From Eubacteriales bacterium (lineage in GTDB: Bacteria; Bacillota; Clostridia; Lachnospirales; Lachnospiraceae): 64,000 nucleotides of DNA. The position numbers and the translations under genes are program-made. Each line of letters opens with the position of its first letter. Position 1 is the first letter of the stretch. This document shows positions 54,781 to 63,193 of this stretch, in pieces. Below the pieces are notes generated by a model. That model was given only the letters and a program-made list of their open reading frames with translations, was not told where the DNA came from and made no database searches. Location: the NCBI GenBank assembly GCA_030531555.1, contig JAUNNI010000008.1, positions 1,456 through 65,455 on the forward strand. Direction: 5' to 3'.

Positions 54781-56861
54781 GCTTCGATCTCCCCTTTGTT
54801 CATCTTTCTACGAACTAAAATCAGCTGAATCAACTGAATCAATACGGTAAAGATACCTAATCCTAAGAAGAAATAGATTCGAATGTTCTGTTTTAAGAAC
54901 ATCCATGCGATGGTCTGGATGATATATCCTTCCACGATACATAAACCAATTGCCATCCATAAACGATATCCATCTTTTTTCTTCATTTCAGCTCGTTCAA
55001 TGGAATAATTTAAGATCATGATCAACCACATACCGCCAACACCGACACTGATCTTCCAATGTCCAATCACCAGGGAATAATTCAGAAGAAATAGAACACA
55101 ACCAGTAAGAAAACCGTATGGAATGCTGCGAAGAAGTACCGGCCAGAAGCTGCCACGTACGACCTCTTCATACTCTTCCATAACTTCCTCCTCAAAATCT
55201 TCTTCGGATTCTATATTCTCTTCGTTCTCTTCTTCCTCAAACTCTTCTATAAAGCCTTCTTCACTCTTTTGTCTCAATAATTTTTCCTGCATCAGCTCTG
55301 TTCGGCTGGTATCATGCACCAGACTACCATAGATTTTCTCAATGCCACAAGCGGATAACAACTGCTTATCATCCAACTGTTCGGCTCTTTCACTGAGCTG
55401 CTGTAAAAATCCATCTAATATCTGAATCCATTGTTCTTTTCGATCGATTGCCAAAGCCATTTTAGAAAATGCTTCAAAATGCTTCACAGCAAACACATCT
55501 TCATTAAGAATCTCTATTCCACGCAACATCCACTGATCTTTCATCTCTCCGGAAATGTAACGAACATCCATCGAATCAACAGCTGCCTGCATAGTAGAAA
55601 AATCAGTCAGACTATTCTGAAAATTTTGTTTTAAAAGTCCATCTTCTTTTTCGAATGATCTTACCATCAGTTTAGTATAAATACCCTTTTTCGACTGGGA
55701 CAAACTGTTTAGATAATCCCTTACTAGATTTTTGTGTTTTTTGCTGTATTGATCGATGGCCCAATCCATTTCTTCTAAAATTTTCTTCTCGCCTTTTCGG
55801 CTCATTCCATTTTCCAATACAAGCAGATATTTCTCATAATCCTCACGATCCCAATTTCCAGCATGATAATATTGGAGAAGATTCTCCTGAATCTCTGTTA
55901 AAGAGTCTGAGTCACAGGCACGATAAAAGAGCTGTGGAAATTGATTAATCATATCCTGAAAATCCGGAATATCTATGCAATTTTGAATACAGAACTGAAG
56001 GAACATCCACTGCACTTCTTTTAGCAGATTCTTGTCAACACTTCTATCTTTCATCTCATCATTTAATTGTTCCATAAAGGCATCATATAAACGACGATTC
56101 TGCCAATAAATCGTTGCAAGATTTTCGTAGAAGAAGTGATCCAATTCATCTTCCATGGAAGCAGGATTCACATATTCCTGTGTATCCACCAGATAATAAT
56201 CCTTCTCCGGTTTTGTATCGGTAAAATAGAAAGAGCTACACTGATTGAGCCCACATCCAAAGGATGCATAACCGGCATTTTTACGAAGTACTTCTGGTAA
56301 AATGCTATGAACCGCATACATGATTTCTCTAGCGTTGGCCGCATATTCCTCTCGCTTCCAGCTGGTCACAATAGCAAGCTGACTGCTTCCTCGGAAGATG
56401 CACCAAAAGACTGCACGGAAAAAGTCCGGCAGTCTGTCTGCAAAATGATATTTTAAAAAGATATCCTTACCATCTTTAAACTCGTCTTCTACCATCACTT
56501 GAGGAAGAAATACATTCCACTCGGATTTCCAGCTCTCCGATGGAAGACAATAGATTGCAGGATCTGTTGTTTCTTTGTCTCTGCACTGGTAGAGAAAGAC
56601 GATTTTGTTCTTTCGCTGATCCTCCGCAGCCGGCGCAGGTGCCACGAACATTTTTACAAAACCGGTATCCTGGTTGTAGGATAATAATTCTACTTCCACA
56701 CCACTTTCGTAATCTGCTTCTGCCATACTGGCCATTTTCTCCAGTTCTCTTAATTGTTCTTTGTTTTTTGGACTGCTTGAGGAAACAATGCCAAGTCCAA
56801 TGGTCCCACCGATGGTGTTCTTAGACCAGGTATATTCATGTCTTAAAAATTCCGCCTTCAA
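54777..56861 (-). CDS. GAP1-like GTPase-associated membrane protein
   Basis: 694 residues. The N-terminal region of about 230 residues (HEYTWSKNTIGGTIGLGIVSSSS start, later AIVTSWKREEY) resembles the GAP1-N domain of proteins co-encoded with conflict-system GTPases; this is a by-eye assignment. A helical middle, an acidic coiled segment (about 535-570) and four TM helices at about 575-685 follow. It starts with TTG inside the GTPase stop (TTGA overlap of 4 nt) behind AGAGG, so the two are made together. The GTPase partner next door is the main support for the call. Confidence 0.65.
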   Translation of the reverse strand: MKAEFLRHEYTWSKNTIGGTIGLGIVSSSSPKNKEQLRELEKMASMAEADYESGVEVELLSYNQDTGFVKMFVAPAPAAEDQRKNKIVFLYQCRDKETTDPAIYCLPSESWKSEWNVFLPQVMVEDEFKDGKDIFLKYHFADRLPDFFRAVFWCIFRGSSQLAIVTSWKREEYAANAREIMYAVHSILPEVLRKNAGYASFGCGLNQCSSFYFTDTKPEKDYYLVDTQEYVNPASMEDELDHFFYENLATIYWQNRRLYDAFMEQLNDEMKDRSVDKNLLKEVQWMFLQFCIQNCIDIPDFQDMINQFPQLFYRACDSDSLTEIQENLLQYYHAGNWDREDYEKYLLVLENGMSRKGEKKILEEMDWAIDQYSKKHKNLVRDYLNSLSQSKKGIYTKLMVRSFEKEDGLLKQNFQNSLTDFSTMQAAVDSMDVRYISGEMKDQWMLRGIEILNEDVFAVKHFEAFSKMALAIDRKEQWIQILDGFLQQLSERAEQLDDKQLLSACGIEKIYGSLVHDTSRTELMQEKLLRQKSEEGFIEEFEEEENEENIESEEDFEEEVMEEYEEVVRGSFWPVLLRSIPYGFLTGCVLFLLNYSLVIGHWKISVGVGGMWLIMILNYSIERAEMKKKDGYRLWMAIGLCIVEGYIIQTIAWMFLKQNIRIYFFLGLGIFTVLIQLIQLILVRRKMNKGEIEA

Positions 56862-58285
56862 TCAAGCCAACCTCTTTCCTGCATGTATTTCATTACCAGC
56901 CATAACAATGGTTCCTCCACTCGAATTGGCTGGACTTTTCCGATTGTTTTTACAATTTCCTGTGCACCATCCTGAACGACTTCTGTGTCACATCCAAGGG
57001 CTGATACCACAAAAAGACTACTTTCTTTGTAATCCTCCAAATTCCTCTGCAAACGGAACACTTTCTGATCAAAAATCTCTGACAGAATCTCCTGACGAAG
57101 GAAATGATGTTCCATGTTGAAGAATCCATAATTACAATGTTCTCTTTCAAATAAAAGATGACTGGCTGCATAAGACCGAATCTCACCAATCTCTTCTAGT
57201 TTATCACTTTTTGCAAGAGTTAGGGCCATATATTTGTTTCGAAGTAATGTTTCTCCCAACCCACTTCGAATAGAATCCAATATAATTTCTGCCTTACGCT
57301 CTAAAATGTAATCATCATGATATGCCGAATCTTTCATAAAGTCATTGGCATCCATAACCTGTTTTTGATTTTTATTGCTCATTTGCTGGTAAGCAATCTG
57401 TTCTTCTGGAGAAAGCAAGCGAAGCTTTTTCAACACCTGCTCCTCATCGGGCATCTTCTGAGTAAGCACCGTATGGTTCAGATGCATCTGTGCCGGATCT
57501 ACCATACAGATAAAGCCATCCATATGGCGTGCAAATCCCGTTCGCCCAGAACCCGCATTTTCTTTGATCAGCTCACCGGCCACATCATAAATGGCGACAA
57601 TCAAAGGTAACACTTTCTCACCAAGTCGGTAGGTGATCTCAATGAATACCGGTTTACGAAAAGCCTTGCTTGTGGCACCCGGACAGATTCCCTGACGGAA
57701 AAGAAGATCCGCATTTTTCTCCATTTCTAATCGATAAGGATCTCCGGTATTACCCGCTGCATTTCTAGCCATCAAATTTTCTCTTTGAAGGACATGAAAG
57801 CCGTCCATCATAAGGGAGCTTAAATACACAGTTTTTCCAGAATCTACACTTCCTGCTAGTCCAACCATCAAAAGATCATAACGGAAAAAATTCTGAGGAA
57901 GTGCATTGTGGCAATGAGGACAGATCATGGTGTTGGAGTAAAGAGTCAGTGCTCCTTCTCTCGCAGTAAATGTATAGCCATAATTGTCACCATCATAATG
58001 CTTAACCGCAAGATTTTTTCCAGCGGTACTCAATTCCTGATTCAGTTCGGTCAGAATCTCATTATCTACAATGATACGTTCTCCGTCAATCTGCTCCCCA
58101 GGAACACCCATAGCATCCCAAAACTGAATATAGGGAACATCTCTCTTTGGAGTTGCCAGATCATTTAAAGCAGGAGAAATGAATCTGGCTCCATCGGTTC
58201 GAAGAAGAAATCCCGCTTCTTCGTTGGAAATCTCCGTAAAGCAAAACGGACATTTCTTTTTTATCATAACATTTTTTTCATTCAT
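56858..58285 (-). CDS. Zinc-ribbon P-loop GTPase (double-GTPase-like, TRAFAC type)
   Basis: 475 residues. Split zinc ribbon: Cys12/Cys15 and Cys122/Cys125 around an unknown segment. GTPase domain: P-loop GSVDSGKT at 145-152, G3-like IYDVAGE at 232-238 (D234), G4-like LAKSDKL near 375. No TM helix. The chemistry, GTP versus ATP, is inferred from the TKxD-like G4. It precedes the GAP1-like gene with a 4-nt overlap and resembles GTPases of NTP-dependent conflict systems. Confidence 0.75.
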   Translation of the reverse strand: MNEKNVMIKKKCPFCFTEISNEEAGFLLRTDGARFISPALNDLATPKRDVPYIQFWDAMGVPGEQIDGERIIVDNEILTELNQELSTAGKNLAVKHYDGDNYGYTFTAREGALTLYSNTMICPHCHNALPQNFFRYDLLMVGLAGSVDSGKTVYLSSLMMDGFHVLQRENLMARNAAGNTGDPYRLEMEKNADLLFRQGICPGATSKAFRKPVFIEITYRLGEKVLPLIVAIYDVAGELIKENAGSGRTGFARHMDGFICMVDPAQMHLNHTVLTQKMPDEEQVLKKLRLLSPEEQIAYQQMSNKNQKQVMDANDFMKDSAYHDDYILERKAEIILDSIRSGLGETLLRNKYMALTLAKSDKLEEIGEIRSYAASHLLFEREHCNYGFFNMEHHFLRQEILSEIFDQKVFRLQRNLEDYKESSLFVVSALGCDTEVVQDGAQEIVKTIGKVQPIRVEEPLLWLVMKYMQERGWLD

Positions 58286-58298
58286 AAGTCCTTCTCAC

Positions 58299-58871
58299 CT
58301 AACATCCTTTCACTGCCTTGAGCGAAATCTCATGCTTGGATTCTAAGATAATATAATACTGAATATCTCGATGAATCAATGCATTTTCCACTCTGCTTCC
58401 TTCATCTCTTCCTTGTCCAATCTGTCTTATTTCAAACTGAGAGTTATCAGAGGATCGAATCAGAAGGGTATCCGGATCGTCGGTCGCACCGATTTCAATG
58501 TTCTGATCTTCTATATAATAAGTAAATTCTTTTCCTGATGGATGCTTCCCGTAAAGTAGTATTTCATCTAATCGAACCAAACCTTTTTTTCGTCGTCCAT
58601 CATTCATCGTTGCACAAAAACCGCCAAAGGCAGATCCATGAGTGACACGAACATCCATATAAAACACTTTGGTCTTCTGAATACGGTCTGCTTCTTGTTT
58701 TCGTTCTTTTTGTTCTTCGATACGAATCTGTTCCTGCTCCATCTCATAAATCGCCAGACCGAGCACATCCCGTCTTCGTCGAATGCCTCCCTTGCTACCA
58801 ACATACTGTACCAAAGAAGCTGATAATAATAATCCTACGAGAACGAAACTGATTTTTGCTAAAATTAACAT
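58299..58871 (-). CDS. Unknown membrane-anchored protein, first gene of the cluster
   Basis: 190 residues. TM helix at about 5-24, a charged coiled segment to about 65, then a beta-rich domain (about 70-160; MDVRVTHGSAFGGF, TYYIEDQNIEIGATDDPDTLLI) of unknown fold. Layout parallels the FHA protein (TM, coiled coil, beta domain), but no GR..H FHA motif is visible. AAGGAG before the ATG; 13 nt upstream of the GTPase gene. Main cluster promoter lies just upstream. Confidence 0.7.
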   Translation of the reverse strand: MLILAKISFVLVGLLLSASLVQYVGSKGGIRRRRDVLGLAIYEMEQEQIRIEEQKERKQEADRIQKTKVFYMDVRVTHGSAFGGFCATMNDGRRKKGLVRLDEILLYGKHPSGKEFTYYIEDQNIEIGATDDPDTLLIRSSDNSQFEIRQIGQGRDEGSRVENALIHRDIQYYIILESKHEISLKAVKGC

Positions 58872-58926
58872 GCATTAGCTCCTTTTTCCTAAAATATGTC
58901 CTATATTCAAGACGAATACATTTTTT

Positions 58927-58954
58927 ATTATAACAGACTCTATTCATTTCTCAA
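58927..58954 (-). promoter_or_regulatory. Main promoter of the signalling cluster
   Basis: On the minus strand TTGAGA (58949-58954), 16-nt spacer ending TG-T, and perfect TATAAT (58927-58932). Confidence 0.75.
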
Positions 58955-58967
58955 GAAGAAGAGTTTA

Positions 58968-58996
58968 TTGATTTTTACTTGTTTTTATACTAAAAT
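58968..58996 (+). promoter_or_regulatory. Promoter of the AraC gene
   Basis: TTGATT (58968-58973), 17-nt spacer, TAAAAT (58991-58996). It is 13 nt from the divergent cluster promoter, so one regulator could touch both. Confidence 0.7.
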
Positions 58997-59038
58997 ATGA
59001 GACAGGATAATTATAAGAAGCGAAGAAAAAGGAGACTT

Positions 59039-59980
59039 ATGGCATACTCGACCATTGAATTAAGGGAAGAATTTCATATTGACAACATCACAACCATTCA
59101 TCATTTCGAATACAAAAGTGATTTTATTTTTAAGAGCGAATACCACGATTTCTGGACCTTATTCTATGTGGAGGATGGCGTGTTTGAAATTTCCAGCTCC
59201 AGCAAAAAGGATTCCGCCATCCTTTTAGAAAAAAACCATCTGTATCTGCAATCCCCAAATGAGCATTATTCCTATCGCTCCGTTGGAAACGAGCCTGCAG
59301 TAGTGTTCACCATCGGTTTTTACAGTAAAGATGTCAATTTGGATATCCTTGCCAAGGAAGATTTTTTCTGCAATCCACAGATAAAGACAATCATTCTTTC
59401 GATTGCCAGTGAAAGCAGTCTTTGTTTTACTTCCAGGGTGGATAGTTCTTCCATCTATTATTTAGAACGCAAATTCAATCAGCCATTTGGTGGAGAACAA
59501 TTAATCGTTCTGAACCTTAAAACACTTCTGATTTATCTCATGCGTCAAACTTGTGCCAGTGAGGCGGAAGAAACACTCTACGATTCCGAATCCTTAAAAA
59601 GAGATATTCTCCTTTTTGATCGCATAACAAATTATTATATGGAACATATTACGGAACATCTAAAGATTGAAAAAATCTGCCAGGAATTCTCCATAGGTCG
59701 ATCTCATCTGCAGAGAATCTTCCGTAACCAAACTGGTATGGGTGCCATTGAATATTTCTGTCAGATGCGCATCAGTGTCGCAAGACAATACATCCGAGAC
59801 AACAATATGTCCTTGACGGACACTTCAAAAGCTCTTGGTTACACATCCATCCATTATTTTTCCAAACAATTTAAGAAAATTACGGGGATGACCCCATCTG
59901 AATACAAAACTTCCATTCAGTCTGCACAGAAGGATCCTTTATACCAGCAAATTCAATGGACCAAGGAAGATAATGAATAA
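59039..59980 (+). CDS. AraC family regulator with N-terminal sensor domain
   Basis: 313 residues from an ATG 6 nt behind AGGAG; an ATG at 58997 would lie at the promoter. Cupin-like sensor (about 15-165) and two HTH motifs at the C-terminus (LKIEKICQEFSIGRSHLQRIF and MSLTDTSKALGYTSIHYFSKQF-type residues). Divergent from the signalling cluster, so it may control it, itself, or distant sugar genes; not decided by the sequence. Confidence 0.88.
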   Translation: MAYSTIELREEFHIDNITTIHHFEYKSDFIFKSEYHDFWTLFYVEDGVFEISSSSKKDSAILLEKNHLYLQSPNEHYSYRSVGNEPAVVFTIGFYSKDVNLDILAKEDFFCNPQIKTIILSIASESSLCFTSRVDSSSIYYLERKFNQPFGGEQLIVLNLKTLLIYLMRQTCASEAEETLYDSESLKRDILLFDRITNYYMEHITEHLKIEKICQEFSIGRSHLQRIFRNQTGMGAIEYFCQMRISVARQYIRDNNMSLTDTSKALGYTSIHYFSKQFKKITGMTPSEYKTSIQSAQKDPLYQQIQWTKEDNE

Positions 59981-59982
59981 AA

Positions 59983-60035
59983 AAGCGCCGTAGCAATCAT
60001 ATTTTATCTGTGATTTCTACGAGCGCTTATTTTTG
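59983..60035 (+). terminator. Terminator of the AraC gene
   Basis: AAGCGC (59983-59988) pairs with GCGCTT (60023-60028), with GTAG/CTAC and AATCA/TGATT inside, then a T run. Confidence 0.8.
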
Positions 60036-60115
60036 TTTTATGACTTTCCAATCTGATATCTTTTCGTTTGATAGCTTCCCTTATTCATCAAGAACGCCTC
60101 AGCGTTCTTTCTTCT

Positions 60116-61036
60116 TTATGCCCAGAGTTCTTCTGGGTACTTTCCTTCTGCCTTCATCTGCTTGATGGCATCCATAACCATGGCTTTATCTTCCTGATAA
60201 GTTACTCCATACCATTTTTCAGCAGTTTCTGTAACTTCTACCGTAGCTTTTCCTTCTGCTAAGAGATCTGCCACAATACTTGGAAGGAAGTATTCACATT
60301 TCATTGGATTGGAAGCAAGATTCTCTTCTAAAAACTTAGGAAAAGCTTTCTCCACTTCTTTCATAAATCCTGGTGTAAAGCCCCAACAGTTCATGGAAAC
60401 TGGTGTGCCATCTGGAATTTCTGTCCAGCTTGCCCCTTCATCCAAAGTAAATGCAGCATTTTCTCCAACTTTCGCAATATGAGTACGTTCTGTGATATCC
60501 TGGAGAAAATGATTTTCATCCACAACACAAACACCACGGGAAACATGACCATTTTCTGTGATTGTCTTTTCCACATGGAATCCTACCATAGTATAACGAT
60601 AAAGTTCATCATCTTCATGGGTTGTCAGATATTCATTCAATTTTTCGAAGGCTTCTCTGCCATAAAAATCATCGGCATTGATAACAGCAAATGGAGCATC
60701 AATGGCATCTTTGGCACAAAGAACAGCGTGGCCTGTTCCGAATGGTTTTACTCTTCCTTCTGGTACTACATAAGGAGCTGGGATTTTATCTAATTCCTGG
60801 AATACATATTCCACTTCCATAAATGGCTCAATTCTTTTTCCAACAATTTCTTTAAAGTCATCTTCTATCGCATGTTTGATAATAAAAACAACTTTTTTAA
60901 ATCCTGCCTTCATGGCATCATATACAGAAAAATCAAGAATTGCATGGCCCTGGGCATCCACAGGATCCATCTGTTTTAATCCGCCATATCTACTTCCCAT
61001 GCCAGCAGCAAGTACTACTAAAATTGGTCCTTTCAT
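60116..61036 (-). CDS. Nucleotidyltransferase (sugar-nucleotide type)
   Basis: 306 residues. LAAGMGSRYGGLKQ near 8 is the nucleotide-binding signature of sugar-phosphate nucleotidyltransferases; INADDFYG near 119 supplies the metal-binding Asp. The layout is like UTP-glucose-1-phosphate or LicC-type enzymes of Clostridia; the sugar is not determined. ATG is preceded by AAGGATAG. Single gene. Confidence 0.85.
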   Translation of the reverse strand: MKGPILVVLAAGMGSRYGGLKQMDPVDAQGHAILDFSVYDAMKAGFKKVVFIIKHAIEDDFKEIVGKRIEPFMEVEYVFQELDKIPAPYVVPEGRVKPFGTGHAVLCAKDAIDAPFAVINADDFYGREAFEKLNEYLTTHEDDELYRYTMVGFHVEKTITENGHVSRGVCVVDENHFLQDITERTHIAKVGENAAFTLDEGASWTEIPDGTPVSMNCWGFTPGFMKEVEKAFPKFLEENLASNPMKCEYFLPSIVADLLAEGKATVEVTETAEKWYGVTYQEDKAMVMDAIKQMKAEGKYPEELWA

Positions 61037-61240
61037 AATCTTTCTATCCTTCTTTCATTTCATCATATAATCGTATTTTATACAGATATACATCCTATTC
61101 TCCCATAGATAAAAAGAAACATCAAGTAAAATTTCTCATATATATATAACTTCTGCTTGAATATTTTCAAATTATTTACTATAATAGTTTTTGAAATTGT
61201 TAAAAATTGAGAATACTTACAATAATTAGGAGAATTTTCT

Positions 61241-62074
61241 ATGAAGCAACAACATTTTACATTCACACACAACTCGATTCACAGAAACATTCCTTTGAAA
61301 GTATCCCATATGAATCTTTATCATTGCGACGACATGACAACTAATTTTTTAGATGCACATACCTATCCAAAAATTCTCTTTGTATACAATGGAGCAGGTT
61401 TTCTTCAGATCAATGATCATTCTCTTTCCTTTAATAAAAATGAGATTGTTATTATAAAGCAGGGTGCTTTCTCATACCAAGTGACACCAAACAATGGACC
61501 TGTTGATTTTGCTCTCGTCGGATTTGATGATATCGACTTTTCTTTTTCCAAAGAAATCGAAGACAAACCATTTCTACATATTCATGTAACCGAAGAACTT
61601 AATTGTTTTTTCATGCAAAACATCGTCAAAGAACTACAAGAGAAAAATGATCTTTATCATCAAGTATGTAATTATTATGTGAATCTTTTATTCATTCAAT
61701 TAAAACGTGAGTCTCAGATTAGCTACCAAATACAGGTAAAAGAGAAGATCAACAGCGATTGTGAATTCATCCGTAATTATTTGGATGAGCATTACACCGA
61801 AGATATCACTCTAGATACTTTATCGGAGATTAGTAAAATGAACAAGTACTACTTAGTTCACTCTTTTACCAATACATACGGATGCTCCCCAATCAATTAT
61901 CTGAATGAGAAAAAGATTGATGAAAGTAAAATTCTTCTTGAAACCACCGACTATCCTATCGCCAAAGTAGCAAAAATGATTGGATATTCTTCCCAGTCTT
62001 ACTTCTCTCAATCTTTCAAAAAACATACTTATATGACACCAAATGAATACAGAAGATTCATGAAACAAAAATAA
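61241..62074 (+). CDS. AraC family regulator
   Basis: 277 residues. N-terminal cupin/AraC-binding domain (about 20-100) and C-terminal double HTH (ITLDTLSEISKMNKYYLVHSF and YPIAKVAKMIGYSSQSYFSQSF-type residues). AGGAG precedes the ATG. No clear target besides the neighbours; 200 nt downstream of the nucleotidyltransferase promoter side. Confidence 0.9.
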   Translation: MKQQHFTFTHNSIHRNIPLKVSHMNLYHCDDMTTNFLDAHTYPKILFVYNGAGFLQINDHSLSFNKNEIVIIKQGAFSYQVTPNNGPVDFALVGFDDIDFSFSKEIEDKPFLHIHVTEELNCFFMQNIVKELQEKNDLYHQVCNYYVNLLFIQLKRESQISYQIQVKEKINSDCEFIRNYLDEHYTEDITLDTLSEISKMNKYYLVHSFTNTYGCSPINYLNEKKIDESKILLETTDYPIAKVAKMIGYSSQSYFSQSFKKHTYMTPNEYRRFMKQK

Positions 62075-62077
62075 GAA

Positions 62078-62125
62078 AAAGACTATTCTGCCAAATTAAC
62101 AAAGCAGAATAGTCTTTCTTTTTAT
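62078..62125. terminator. Bidirectional terminator between AraC and CPBP genes
   Basis: AAAGACTATTCTGC (62078-62091) pairs perfectly with GCAGAATAGTCTTT (62104-62117); T run on the plus side and A-rich on the other. Confidence 0.9.
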
Positions 62126-62140
62126 TTGTTATGTTTCTAT

Positions 62141-63175
62141 TTATTTCATCAAAAATGCAATAAACAAACATGCCAGAATTCCGAGATAAAATCCCAAACC
62201 AGGATTTCCCTTTTCTATCCCTTCCTCTTCTTTTAAATCATTTGCTTTTATCACAAATCGAAGGATTGCTGCAATAAGGATTGTTGCCACAATCATTATA
62301 ATTGCTCCCGACAATACTGCAGAAGTTAGGATAGTTCCAGATTCATTGATTAAGTTCCCATCAAACGGACAATACCCACCAATCTGAAACTCCAAAATCA
62401 CTCTCACCAGACTCGTTTCCCTAAATGCTGTCGTAATCACTGTAAACAGATTAAAAAGAAAATGGATCAGTATTGTTACGGTAAGGTTGCTCGTAATACG
62501 AAATACCAACGCAAAAAACAATCCCATAACAAATGCATAGCAAATCTGATTGTAGTTCATATGCCCCAATGCAAAGAGCATTGCTGAGATCAGAATGGCC
62601 TTTCTCCCATTACCCAGTCTATGGAAAATAAGACCTCTGAATATAATTTCCTCCACTACTGCTGGTGCCAAAGCCAATGCAATAATTGCGTAGGCTAACT
62701 GATTCTGTACATTGCTTAAAGCCTCTGTTATGTGATTTTTAAAAAACAACATAGAGATTGCATTCACATAACCAGCTAAAATCAATAAAAGGATTGTCAA
62801 TGGCAGTATGGATATCAGTTCTTTTCCTTTTGGTCTTTTTATTCCGCTTTCTTCTACAAGAAATAAGAAATCTCCATAGTGAAGTAAAATCAAATAACTC
62901 AGAAGCATCACATTTATCAAAAATGCTACCAAATAACTAATCGGCATATTCTGAAATAGATACAGGCAAACCGACCAGCCTAATGCACATAGAAAAATCG
63001 CCGCCTTTTTCTTTCGATTTACATAAGCAAGATAGATCCAAATAATACTGTCAAATATCATTAATCCATATGGAATTCCTAAAAGAAAACTTACCAGGGC
63101 AGATCCAATAACATGGATCAACACAACGGTCAGCCAAATATCATCTAATTTATTGGAGCGATAATTATTCATCAT
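62141..63175 (-). CDS. CPBP family intramembrane metalloprotease
   Basis: 344 residues, about eight TM helices. The three CPBP motifs are present: EEIIFR near 170, FALGHMNYN (H-x3-N) near 202, and a later F-rich helix. Related to Rce1 CAAX proteases and bacteriocin self-immunity proteins. Start is the first or second ATG of ATGATG after AGGAG. No bacteriocin gene is visible nearby. Confidence 0.85.
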   Translation of the reverse strand: MMNNYRSNKLDDIWLTVVLIHVIGSALVSFLLGIPYGLMIFDSIIWIYLAYVNRKKKAAIFLCALGWSVCLYLFQNMPISYLVAFLINVMLLSYLILLHYGDFLFLVEESGIKRPKGKELISILPLTILLLILAGYVNAISMLFFKNHITEALSNVQNQLAYAIIALALAPAVVEEIIFRGLIFHRLGNGRKAILISAMLFALGHMNYNQICYAFVMGLFFALVFRITSNLTVTILIHFLFNLFTVITTAFRETSLVRVILEFQIGGYCPFDGNLINESGTILTSAVLSGAIIMIVATILIAAILRFVIKANDLKEEEGIEKGNPGLGFYLGILACLFIAFLMK

Positions 63176-63193
63176 TCCTCTCCTAATCTAGTC

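Noticed and set aside
60090..60109. Hairpin AAGAACGC-CTCA-GCGTTCTT as terminator of the nucleotidyltransferase
   Set aside because: The T-rich side is on the plus strand, so it does not terminate the minus-strand gene; left out as a terminator.
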